Shown here in pieces: positions 1-5,048 of a stretch of 5,048 nucleotides of DNA. How positions within the stretch are numbered: the stretch's first letter is position 1; each line of letters begins with the position of its first letter. The position numbers and the translations under genes were made by a program. The notes beneath the pieces were generated by a model. That model was not told where the DNA came from, searched no databases, and worked only from the letters and a program-made list of their open reading frames with translations. Location of the stretch: contig JAUXBO010000204.1 in the NCBI GenBank assembly GCA_030619345.1, forward strand, positions 1-5,048. Reading direction: 5' to 3'. The DNA comes from Candidatus Zixiibacteriota bacterium (GTDB lineage Bacteria > Zixibacteria > MSB-5A5 > GN15 > FEB-12).

Positions 1-643
1 CGAAGTTGATCTGGTCAGGCTCGATTCTTTGAATATCGGTGCGATCACATTGTATGACGTGAAAGCGGGAGTACTTGATCTTTCCCGGCTGGATCGAAAG
101 GTACCCGCAGCCGGTATCTTCGGTGGGTTGATAGGCTATGATTTTCTATCCAAGTTGCCGCTAATCATCGATTATGACAAAGAACAGATTACTGTTTTTC
201 GTCCTGGGAATTTCGAGCAACCTAAGAGCTCACCGGCCATAGATTTTGTATTGACCATGCAGGTTCCCACTGTGGAAGTGTCGGTAAATGGACACTCGGG
301 ACAATTTCTTGTCGACCTGGGGAACGCTCTTGGCTTGATCGTACACCACAGATTTGCAGAAGAGACAAATCTCCTGGAGAGTCTTACAGACATTCAAGAG
401 TCTTCCAGGAAATTCTCAGGGATAACCGGCTCCATGACAGCCCGAACCGGCCTGTGTGACAGTGTGAATATTGGCGATATTCGCCTGGACTCACTTCGCC
501 TGATCCTGCCGGATTCAGCCGCGGGTGTGTCCGGTTCCGAAGAGATCGCCGGCAACATTGGGAACATAATCCTGGAGAATTTCCAGGTTATACTTGATTA
601 TGGTGCCGGGAAAATCTGGCTCCTGCCTCCATCGTCTCGATGA
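1..643 (+). CDS. Retropepsin-like aspartyl protease family protein, C-terminal part (5' end outside window)
   Basis: The frame is open from base 2 to the TGA at 641-643, so the start lies off the left edge. The TTG at 29 is an internal Leu codon, because in-frame coding of the same domain (VDLVRLDSL) precedes it. Two retropepsin-like modules are visible. The first shows only its end: the GGLIGYDFL motif at about 125-150, then the IIDYDKEQITVF strand typical of the G-x-(L/I)-G-x-D-F-L signature. The second starts near 263 (PTVEVSVNG) and has FLVDLGNALGLIV with its Asp codon at 314-316. It ends with GNIGNIILENFQVILDYGAGKIWLLP near 550-625. The usual D-T/S-G is D-L-G here, so this lobe may be catalytically weakened. 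The first lobe's active site is outside the window. Such proteins are usually exported, but no signal peptide can be judged here. Substrate is unknown. The family call is fairly sure; activity is not. Confidence 0.75.
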   Translation, partial: EVDLVRLDSLNIGAITLYDVKAGVLDLSRLDRKVPAAGIFGGLIGYDFLSKLPLIIDYDKEQITVFRPGNFEQPKSSPAIDFVLTMQVPTVEVSVNGHSGQFLVDLGNALGLIVHHRFAEETNLLESLTDIQESSRKFSGITGSMTARTGLCDSVNIGDIRLDSLRLILPDSAAGVSGSEEIAGNIGNIILENFQVILDYGAGKIWLLPPSSR

Positions 644-660
644 ATTGCAGACGGTCGAGA
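635..660 (+). repeat. Inverted repeat at the end of the protease-like gene
   Basis: TCTCGA (635-640) and TCGAGA (655-660) are perfect 6-bp arms around a 14-nt spacer that contains the TGA stop. A competing 5-bp pairing, CGTCT (633-637) with AGACG (649-653), overlaps it. What follows is TTCCCCCG, not a T-run, so this is not a classical intrinsic terminator. It may be a 3'-end structure or chance. Confidence 0.3.
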
Positions 661-670
661 TTCCCCCGTT

Positions 671-699
671 GTGACCCGCAAATAAGTTGACTCTATAAT
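671..699 (+). promoter_or_regulatory. Candidate sigma70-like promoter with a perfect -10 box
   Basis: GTGACC (671-676, 4 of 6 matches to TTGACA) and TATAAT (694-699, 6 of 6) are separated by 17 nt. Transcription would begin near 706 and read into the beta-barrel gene at 767. It lies in the only real intergenic gap of the window. It overlaps the second candidate at 687-714, and sequence alone does not decide between them. Confidence 0.4.
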
Positions 700-714
700 C
701 AACAGAGATATATT
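687..714 (+). promoter_or_regulatory. Second, overlapping sigma70-like promoter candidate
   Basis: TTGACT (687-692, 5 of 6 matches) and TATATT (709-714, 5 of 6) are separated by 16 nt. Transcription would begin near 721 and leave a leader of about 45 nt before the ATG at 767. A 5-bp dyad, GTTGA (686-690) and TCAAC (699-703), sits on this promoter and could be a small operator or chance. Confidence 0.4.
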
Positions 715-753
715 GTGACCTACCAATGGCCGACGGGATATTGAATTGAGGAC

Positions 754-758
754 AGGAG
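754..758 (+). promoter_or_regulatory. Ribosome binding site that sets the beta-barrel gene start
   Basis: AGGAG lies 8 nt before the ATG at 767. An in-frame TTG at 746 lies upstream of this site, so it cannot use it. The site therefore favours ATG 767, which also places the signal peptide exactly at the N-terminus. Confidence 0.7.
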
Positions 759-766
759 AGTCACCG

Positions 767-1450
767 ATGGGTATTCGCAACACCACACTTTTTTTAGTGC
801 TAATCGGGCTGATCTTTATCGGAACCACTACATTCGGATCAGAAAGACATGACAATTTCCTCTCCAAAAACCAGATCGGAGTCCGGTTCGGAGCTTGGGC
901 AAACCAGGGGGATGATATCCCCGATCTGCTCGTTACTCCAGATATATATTTTGAATCCAAAGTGAACAACACCAGTTTCTATTTCGAAGGCTACTATGCT
1001 CATCGAATTCTCAAACAGCTCCTGGCCGAATTCTCTATCGGTGTGGCCAACCGCGGCTCGGTCACGATCAAAGAGCTGGGGATTACTGACTTCGGAAACC
1101 TGATGGTCTATCCCATCCTGATTAGCGCCCGAATCTACCCGATTGCATCTGCGGATACTCGTATCCAACCATTTGTCTCAGTCGGCGGTGGTCTTTACTA
1201 TGGAAGGCAGACAGTGCAAATTAGCAATTACTATTTCGACGCTACCTACCGTGAGAGATCAGCAACCGATTGGGATATTTCTCTGGGCGGAGGATTCGAC
1301 TGGCTGCTCGGCTCCAATCTTGGTCTGGAGTTTAGATCGAGTTATCATCCCATACATTTTGCCAAACCACTACTTACAGCCAAAGAGTATGATGCTCTTA
1401 CTGTAACGATAGGAATAAAGTATTTTTACAAGCCCAAACAAGCGAAGTGA
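767..1450 (+). CDS. Secreted outer-membrane beta-barrel protein, about 8 strands
   Basis: The product is 227 aa from ATG 767. Residues 1-24 look like a Sec signal peptide: Arg4, a hydrophobic core LFLVLIGLIFIG, then a likely cut after TFG (residue 24) or the following Ser. The mature part of about 203 aa alternates polar and hydrophobic/aromatic residues in roughly eight strands, for example QIGVRFGAWA, SFYFEGYYA, MVYPILISARIYPI, IQPFVSVGGGLYYG, DWDISLGGGFDWL, LGLEFRSSY and a final LTVTIGIKYFY. The Gly-rich FVSVGGGLYYG pattern resembles small OmpW/opacity-type barrels. This suggests an outer-membrane location, but it is a fold-level call and the ligand or role is unknown. The protein ends a few residues after the last strand (KPKQAK) rather than on a terminal Phe. 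The gene lies 23 nt upstream of gap on the same strand, with no terminator between. It may share a transcript with the glycolytic genes without sharing their function. Confidence 0.75.
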   Translation: MGIRNTTLFLVLIGLIFIGTTTFGSERHDNFLSKNQIGVRFGAWANQGDDIPDLLVTPDIYFESKVNNTSFYFEGYYAHRILKQLLAEFSIGVANRGSVTIKELGITDFGNLMVYPILISARIYPIASADTRIQPFVSVGGGLYYGRQTVQISNYYFDATYRERSATDWDISLGGGFDWLLGSNLGLEFRSSYHPIHFAKPLLTAKEYDALTVTIGIKYFYKPKQAK

Positions 1451-1473
1451 TTGATCACAGGAGGAATTGAATA

Positions 1474-2460
1474 ATGAAAGTTGGCATAAACGGTTTTGGT
1501 CGCATCGGTCGTCTGGTTTTCAAAGCCGCCAAAGACACCGACATCGAATTTGTTGGCATCAATGATATCACAGATTCCAAAACGCTGGCCCATCTCCTGA
1601 AATACGATTCTATTCATGGAAAGTATCCCGGAGAGGTTCATGCCGATGGTGATGCTCTCGTTGTCGATGGTAAGAAAATACCGATTAGCGCCGAATTTGA
1701 CCCGGCTAAACTCCCCTGGAAAGAGCTCGGAGCCGATGTTATTCTGGAGTGCACGGGAAAATTCACGAGTAAAGAAGATGCTGCCAAACACATACAGGCC
1801 GGTGCAAAAAAAGTCCTGATCTCGGCCCCGGCTAAAGGGCATGACGGTACTTTTATACCGGGCATCAACACCGATCAGTACGACAAAGCAAAGCATGATA
1901 TTATTTCTATCGGTTCCTGTACAACCAACTGTCTGGCCCCGGTGGCAAAAGTTCTGATGGACAACTTTGGAATTCAGAAAGCTTTCATGACCACCATCCA
2001 CGCCTATACCAACGATCAGCGAATTTTGGATACTCCGCACAAGGACCTCCGTCGTGCGCGTTCCGCCGCTCTGTCCATGATTCCGACAACAACCGGTGCA
2101 GCTAAAGCAATTGCACAGGTTATTCCGGAGCTTGAAGGCAAAATGGACGGCTGTGCTATCAGGGTGCCTACCCCGGTGGGCTCGATGGTTGACCTGGCTG
2201 TTTTGCTGGATAAAGAAACTACCGCGGATGAGATCAACGCCGCTGTTAAGGAAGCCGCCACAAATTCACCGCTGTCGATCACATTGGAGTATTGCGAAGA
2301 TCCGATTGTATCGGTTGACATCGTGGGTAACCCAAACGGTTGTATTTTCGACGCGGCCATGACTGCCTGTCAGGGGAATTTTGCTAAAGTATTTAGTTGG
2401 TACGATAACGAATGGGGATTCTCCAGTCGTATGGTCGATATGATGCGGATGATGTTGTAG
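1474..2460 (+). CDS. gap: Glyceraldehyde-3-phosphate dehydrogenase, phosphorylating, type I
   Basis: The product (328 aa) oxidises and phosphorylates glyceraldehyde-3-phosphate to 1,3-bisphosphoglycerate with NAD in the cytosol. The Rossmann nucleotide-binding start KVGINGFGRIGR is at residues 2-13. Asp31 in the VGIND segment is the acidic residue expected of NAD-preferring enzymes. The catalytic SCTTNC motif puts the nucleophile at Cys149, and HAYTN supplies His176, both at the classical positions. The S-loop (PHKDLRRARSAA, 188-199), the phosphate-site segment IPTTTGAAKA (203-212) and the C-terminal WYDNEWGFSSRMVD (309-322) are intact. Length is at the short end of the usual 330-340 aa. One local departure is GHDGTFIPGIN (122-132), where most homologues read closer to a V-x-G-V-N. 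AGGAGG at 1459-1464 lies 9 nt before ATG 1474. The gene is followed 22 nt later by pgk. Confidence 0.97.
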   Translation: MKVGINGFGRIGRLVFKAAKDTDIEFVGINDITDSKTLAHLLKYDSIHGKYPGEVHADGDALVVDGKKIPISAEFDPAKLPWKELGADVILECTGKFTSKEDAAKHIQAGAKKVLISAPAKGHDGTFIPGINTDQYDKAKHDIISIGSCTTNCLAPVAKVLMDNFGIQKAFMTTIHAYTNDQRILDTPHKDLRRARSAALSMIPTTTGAAKAIAQVIPELEGKMDGCAIRVPTPVGSMVDLAVLLDKETTADEINAAVKEAATNSPLSITLEYCEDPIVSVDIVGNPNGCIFDAAMTACQGNFAKVFSWYDNEWGFSSRMVDMMRMML

Positions 2461-2482
2461 CATATTACGAGGTCAGTAAACG

Positions 2483-3706
2483 ATGAATAAAGTAACAGTT
2501 GCTGAAATCAATTTCAAGAATCGGACGGCCTTAGTCCGAGTCGACTTTAACGTACCGCTCGATTCTGAGCAGCGGATTACCGATGACCGGCGTATCAAGG
2601 CGGCCATCCCGACTCTGAGTAAGATTCTCTCAGATGGCGGCAAAGTCATCGTCTGTTCTCATCTGGGCCGCCCAAAAGGGAAATTTGTCCCTGAGATGTC
2701 GTTGCGTCCGGTCGCCACAAGACTGAGCGAACTGCTTTCAACTGAGGTTCTGTTTGCAGAAGATTGTATCGGACCAGAAGCGTCTAATCCGGCCAACAAG
2801 CTAAAACCGGGTGGCTGCCTCTTGCTTGAGAATCTGCGCTTTCACAAGGGAGAGACCGATAACGATCCTGGATTTGCGCAAAAACTGTCCTCACTGGCAG
2901 ATATCTATGTAAATGATGCCTTTGGAACCGCGCATCGTGCGCACGCCTCCACTGAAGGAGTGACTCACCACTTTAACCAATCGGTGGCTGGATTCCTGAT
3001 ACAAAAGGAATTGCACTACCTCGGCAGTACACTGGCTGCACCGGTGCGTCCATTTGCCGCTATCCTGGGTGGCGCTAAAATCTCAGGGAAAATCGAAGTG
3101 ATAAACTCTTTGATTGACAAAGTAGATCGTCTGTTTGTCGGCGGCGGCATGATGTTCACGTTTATAAAAGCGATGGGACATTCTATCGGTGATTCTCTTC
3201 TTGAAGAAGATAAAGTGGAACTGGCTCGAGAACTAATCGACCGGTTCAAAAAGTCTGAGGCTAAGCTGATTCTACCCGTCGATTGTGTGATCGCCCGTGA
3301 GATTTCTGACGATGCCGAAACTCAAATTGTTGGTATCAACTCCATACCGGACGGATGGAAGGGACTGGATATCGGACCGGAAAGTATCAAGCTGTTTGAA
3401 CAAGAATTGTCCGACTGCAAGACGATTGTCTGGAACGGACCGATGGGTGTTTTTGAAACTACGCCTTTCGCCACGGGGACGTTTGCTATCGTACATATTC
3501 TAGCGACTCTAACCGAAGATGGCGCAACCACAATCGTGGGTGGCGGAGATTCAGCGGCCGCTGTCAGCAAGGCCTCGCTCGATAACAAACTCTCTCACAT
3601 CTCGACCGGCGGTGGCGCTTCGCTGGAATTCCTCGAAGGCAAATTGCTTCCGGGAGTCGAGGCATTAACACCAGCCCAGAAAGTGGAAACGGTAAAAAAT
3701 GCGTAG
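2483..3706 (+). CDS. pgk: Phosphoglycerate kinase
   Basis: The product (407 aa, normal bacterial length is about 390-410) transfers phosphate from 1,3-bisphosphoglycerate to ADP, giving 3-phosphoglycerate and ATP in the cytosol. N-domain substrate motifs are present in order: VRVDFNVPL (18-26), SHLGRPKG (59-66), LLLENLRFHKGE (113-124) and YVNDAFGTAHRAHAS (142-156). The hinge and nucleotide domain follow: AILGGAKISGKIEVI (193-207), FVGGGMMFTF (218-227), VWNGPMGVFE (316-325), VGGGDSAAA (352-360) and the C-terminal STGGGASLEFLEGK (374-387). Arg19, Asp21 and Asn23 of the substrate site are in place. In the usual FAKGT segment the Lys is replaced (FATGT, 329-333), a small departure. A modest ribosome binding site, GAGGT (2469-2473), lies 9 nt before ATG 2483. 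The last 8 nt overlap the tpiA start, which suggests translational coupling and balanced output. Confidence 0.97.
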   Translation: MNKVTVAEINFKNRTALVRVDFNVPLDSEQRITDDRRIKAAIPTLSKILSDGGKVIVCSHLGRPKGKFVPEMSLRPVATRLSELLSTEVLFAEDCIGPEASNPANKLKPGGCLLLENLRFHKGETDNDPGFAQKLSSLADIYVNDAFGTAHRAHASTEGVTHHFNQSVAGFLIQKELHYLGSTLAAPVRPFAAILGGAKISGKIEVINSLIDKVDRLFVGGGMMFTFIKAMGHSIGDSLLEEDKVELARELIDRFKKSEAKLILPVDCVIAREISDDAETQIVGINSIPDGWKGLDIGPESIKLFEQELSDCKTIVWNGPMGVFETTPFATGTFAIVHILATLTEDGATTIVGGGDSAAAVSKASLDNKLSHISTGGGASLEFLEGKLLPGVEALTPAQKVETVKNA

Positions 3707-4448
3707 ATCAATAATCACCGGTAACTGGAAAATGAACAGTACGGTCGCAGAGACTGTAAATCTGATCAACGGTTTGTTGAAAGCCGGTGCTGCCGACAGC
3801 AAAGGCGAAGTTGTCGTCTGCCCTCCTTTTACGTCACTGGAGTCAGCAGGCAAGCTATTGAAAGATAGCAGCATAGGTCTTGGCTCTCAAGACATGTCAG
3901 AGTACAAATCGGGTGCATACACCGCTGAGATATCGGCCGAAATGCTGTTGACACTTGGGGTTACCCATACTATATTGGGCCACTCGGAAAGAAGGCAGTA
4001 CCATTTTGAGACTGACGACCGGGTAAACAGAGCGGCGAAAGTTGCCCTTGAGGCTGGCTTGACGCCGATTATTTGTGTCGGTGAAACTCTCGATCAGAGA
4101 GATAGCGGCGACACTGAGAAGACTGTCGGGAGTCAGATCGAAGGTACCCTTGCCGGATTCACAGCTGACCTTTTGTTGAGGACGGTTGTCGCTTACGAGC
4201 CTGTATGGGCGATAGGCACCGGTAAGACAGCCACTCCCGAGATGGCTGAAGATGTTCACCGATTCATTCGGGAAAAGATAGCCGCCATTGACAAAGAGGC
4301 AGCTGATCAGGTCCCGATTTTGTATGGCGGTTCGGTAAAGCCGAGCAACGCCGGTGAACTTTTGAGTCAACCGAATATCGACGGTGCCCTTGTGGGCGGA
4401 GCGTCGTTGAAGGTTGATGATTTTATTGGAATTATTAACGCTCTTTAG
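3699..4448 (+). CDS. tpiA: Triose-phosphate isomerase
   Basis: The product (249 aa, typical length) interconverts dihydroxyacetone phosphate and glyceraldehyde-3-phosphate as a cytosolic homodimeric TIM barrel. All catalytic parts are visible: GNWKMN with Asn9 and Lys11, GHSERR with His95, and YEPVWAIGTGKT with the general base Glu167 and the flexible loop 6. YGGSVKPSN (209-217) and GALVGGASL (229-237) form the phosphate-binding end of the barrel. In AYTAEIS (73-79) Ala76 replaces the usual Gly of the T-G-E-x-S motif at the dimer region, and RRQYHFETD (98-106) has His102 where Phe is common. Both changes look tolerable. The start ATG 3699 overlaps the pgk stop as ATGCGTAG, and upstream there is only a weak purine stretch (GTGGAA at 3683-3688). 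Initiation therefore probably relies on ribosomes finishing pgk. The stop TAG at 4446-4448 lies inside the secG ribosome binding site. Confidence 0.97.
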   Translation: MRRSIITGNWKMNSTVAETVNLINGLLKAGAADSKGEVVVCPPFTSLESAGKLLKDSSIGLGSQDMSEYKSGAYTAEISAEMLLTLGVTHTILGHSERRQYHFETDDRVNRAAKVALEAGLTPIICVGETLDQRDSGDTEKTVGSQIEGTLAGFTADLLLRTVVAYEPVWAIGTGKTATPEMAEDVHRFIREKIAAIDKEAADQVPILYGGSVKPSNAGELLSQPNIDGALVGGASLKVDDFIGIINAL

Positions 4449-4452
4449 GAGG
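4447..4452 (+). promoter_or_regulatory. Strong ribosome binding site overlapping the tpiA stop; sets the secG TTG start
   Basis: AGGAGG begins with the last two bases of the tpiA TAG (4446-4448) and lies 8 nt before TTG 4461. The next in-frame start-like codons are GTG at 4476 and 4488, both inside the first membrane segment and too far from the site. It therefore decides for the TTG and implies coupling to tpiA translation. Confidence 0.8.
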
Positions 4453-4460
4453 TATATCTT

Positions 4461-4904
4461 TTGTTCACAATCTGGGTGATCTTTCACGTGATAGTCTGCA
4501 TAGCGCTGGTGTTGGTTGTTTTGCTGCAGTCGGCCAAAGGCGAAGGTCTGGCTGGTTCTGCCTTTGGTGGCGGTGGCGGCGGAATGGGCGGCGCTGTATT
4601 TGGTGGTCGCGGAGCGGCTTCGTTTCTCTCCAGGGCTACAACGGTGCTGGCTGTTGTCTTCATGTTTAATTGCGGCGCACTGGCGTATATGTCATCGACA
4701 ACCCGAGGGGTCGCATCGGCTGACGATCCGGGTGAATCGGTTGTAACGCGCGAGGCCCAGAAGGAACGAGATCAGGCTCTCCAGTTCCAGCAACAACAAC
4801 AGCAGTTGTTGGCGGATTCAGCTGCTGCAAGCGGTCTGGATATAAAAATAATTGATGATGGTATTCCCGATCAAACGGCCCCTGCCGATACCTCTGGGAA
4901 TTAG
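4461..4904 (+). CDS. secG: Preprotein translocase subunit SecG
   Basis: SecG is the small accessory subunit of the SecYEG channel in the cytoplasmic membrane and aids SecA-driven protein export. The product is 147 aa. A first membrane helix spans residues 3-22 (IWVIFHVIV onward). It is followed by the family hallmark LLQSAKGEGLAGSAFGGG (21-38), a Gly-rich cytoplasmic loop with six Gly in a row (36-41), and VFGGRGAASFLSRAT (46-60). A second helix spans about 60-78. Family members typically have 70-120 aa. The excess here is a soluble tail of about 70 residues, charged near 87-107, with six Gln (110-115), and acidic and Ala/Pro-rich at the end. The start is TTG 4461, chosen because AGGAGG lies 8 nt upstream and no ATG precedes helix 1. 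The gene follows tpiA after 12 nt and precedes tRNA-Leu. Confidence 0.93.
   Translation: MFTIWVIFHVIVCIALVLVVLLQSAKGEGLAGSAFGGGGGGMGGAVFGGRGAASFLSRATTVLAVVFMFNCGALAYMSSTTRGVASADDPGESVVTREAQKERDQALQFQQQQQQLLADSAAASGLDIKIIDDGIPDQTAPADTSGN
4788..4811 (+). repeat. CAA/CAG codon repeat with a perfect hairpin in the secG tail
   Basis: Six Gln codons (CAG, CAA x3, CAG x2; 4788-4805) are followed by two TTG Leu codons. CAACAAC (4794-4800) and GTTGTTG (4805-4811) form a perfect 7-bp stem with a 4-nt AGCA loop. It is a small microsatellite-like tract within the reading frame and could vary in copy number without breaking the frame. The hairpin may be a by-product of the codon run. Confidence 0.6.
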
Positions 4905-4914
4905 CAGAATTTGT

Positions 4915-4935
4915 GGTGTGATAATAAAACACACC
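4915..4935 (+). repeat. Stem-loop between secG and tRNA-Leu
   Basis: GGTGTG (4915-4920) and CACACC (4930-4935) are perfect 6-bp arms around a 9-nt A/T loop, starting 10 nt after the secG stop. No T-run follows (TCGCATGTG), so it is unlikely to end transcription by itself. It could be a processing or 3'-stabilising hairpin ahead of the tRNA. The GATAAT at 4920-4925 resembles a -10 box, but no good -35 is found 16-18 nt upstream. Confidence 0.4.
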
Positions 4936-4943
4936 TCGCATGT

Positions 4944-5029
4944 GCGGAAGTGGTGGAACTGGTAGACACGCCATCTTGAGGGGGTGGTGGACTATGTCCA
5001 TGCGGGTTCAAGTCCCGCCTTCCGTACCA
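4944..5029 (+). tRNA. tRNA-Leu (anticodon GAG)
   Basis: This is a complete 86-nt class II tRNA. The acceptor stem pairs GCGGAAG (4944-4950) with CTTCCGT (5019-5025), 7 pairs with G-U at the first. The D arm is GTG (4953-4955) with CAC (4967-4969) and holds GGTAGA in the loop. The anticodon stem CCATC (4971-4975) pairs with GGTGG (4983-4987), with one U-G pair. The loop TTGAGGG gives anticodon GAG (4978-4980), which reads CUC and CUU. A long variable arm, TGGAC-TAT-GTCCA (4988-5000), is typical of tRNA-Leu. The T arm is GCGGG (5002-5006), loop TTCAAGT, CCCGC (5014-5018). Discriminator A5026, the Leu identity base, and CCA (5027-5029) are encoded. It begins 39 nt after the secG stop with no clear terminator between, so it may be cut out of the operon transcript. 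Confidence 0.97.
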
Positions 5030-5048
5030 AATTTTAAGCCCTTAACCA

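Noticed and set aside
29..31. TTG as the start of the protease-like gene
   Set aside because: The frame stays open to base 2 and the upstream codons fit the same domain, so this is an internal Leu.
746..748. TTG as the start of the beta-barrel gene
   Set aside because: The AGGAG site lies downstream of it, and the seven extra residues would push the signal peptide away from the N-terminus.
598..1168. Minus-strand open frames across the intergenic gap and the beta-barrel gene
   Set aside because: They run opposite the promoter region and the signal peptide-barrel gene, with no family resemblance in their translations.
1398..1426. Possible promoter for gap inside the barrel gene (TATTTT at 1421-1426)
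   Set aside because: The hexamer 17 nt upstream (TTACTG) is a poor -35 match, so there is not enough to support a call.
1426..2040. Long minus-strand open frame (204 codons) opposite gap
   Set aside because: It lies wholly antisense to the highly conserved gap sequence and its translation shows no recognisable domain.
2930..2942. GCGCA-TCG-TGCGC hairpin inside pgk
   Set aside because: It falls on the conserved THRAH-type codons of the substrate motif (TAHRA). The small dyad is explained by coding.
3897..4487. Minus-strand open frame (196 codons) opposite tpiA and the start of secG
   Set aside because: It is antisense to intact tpiA catalytic motifs and crosses a gene boundary. It is a coding-strand shadow.
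4666..5001. Minus-strand open frame running through the tRNA
   Set aside because: It overlaps a fully folded tRNA-Leu and the secG tail. No protein gene is expected there.
5030..5048. Short AT-rich sequence after the tRNA (TTAAGCCCTTAA)
   Set aside because: It has only 4-bp arms and ends at the window edge. No terminator or gene can be supported.

Overview
This window is a conserved housekeeping locus from a bacterium. All genes read on the + strand. A cleavable signal peptide followed by an outer-membrane-type beta-barrel (767-1450) points to a Gram-negative (diderm) cell. Base composition looks moderate, about half G+C by eye. The retropepsin-like protein at the left edge, the small barrel protein and a SecG with a long tail would suit an uncultured lineage of the FCB type or a candidate phylum such as Zixibacteria. 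That placement is a low-confidence impression, not a measurement.

Layout. Bases 1-643 hold the 3' end of a retropepsin-like aspartyl protease family protein whose start lies outside the window. Bases 644-766 are the only sizeable intergenic gap. It carries two overlapping sigma70-like promoter candidates, a short direct repeat and small dyads. Bases 767-1450 encode a secreted beta-barrel protein of about 8 strands. After only 23 nt comes a tightly packed glycolytic cluster: gap (1474-2460), pgk (2483-3706) and tpiA (3699-4448, overlapping pgk by 8 nt). secG (4461-4904) follows. It starts at TTG, and its strong Shine-Dalgarno sequence overlaps the tpiA stop codon. A tRNA-Leu with anticodon GAG and an encoded CCA (4944-5029) closes the window.

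How the genes work together. TpiA interconverts the triose phosphates, GapA oxidises glyceraldehyde-3-phosphate to 1,3-bisphosphoglycerate, and Pgk harvests ATP from it. All three have intact catalytic motifs. SecG, a non-catalytic subunit of the SecYEG translocon, is a frequent passenger at the end of such clusters. A tRNA-Leu(GAG) after secG is also a recurrent bacterial arrangement. I see no convincing rho-independent terminator from 767 to the right edge, so one transcript from the barrel gene through secG is possible.

I found no mobile element, CRISPR array, defence cassette or new system. The points worth a second look are modest: a degenerate D-L-G motif in the protease-like protein, coupling signals inside the operon, a CAR-codon repeat with a hairpin in the SecG tail, and the promoter region at 669-720.
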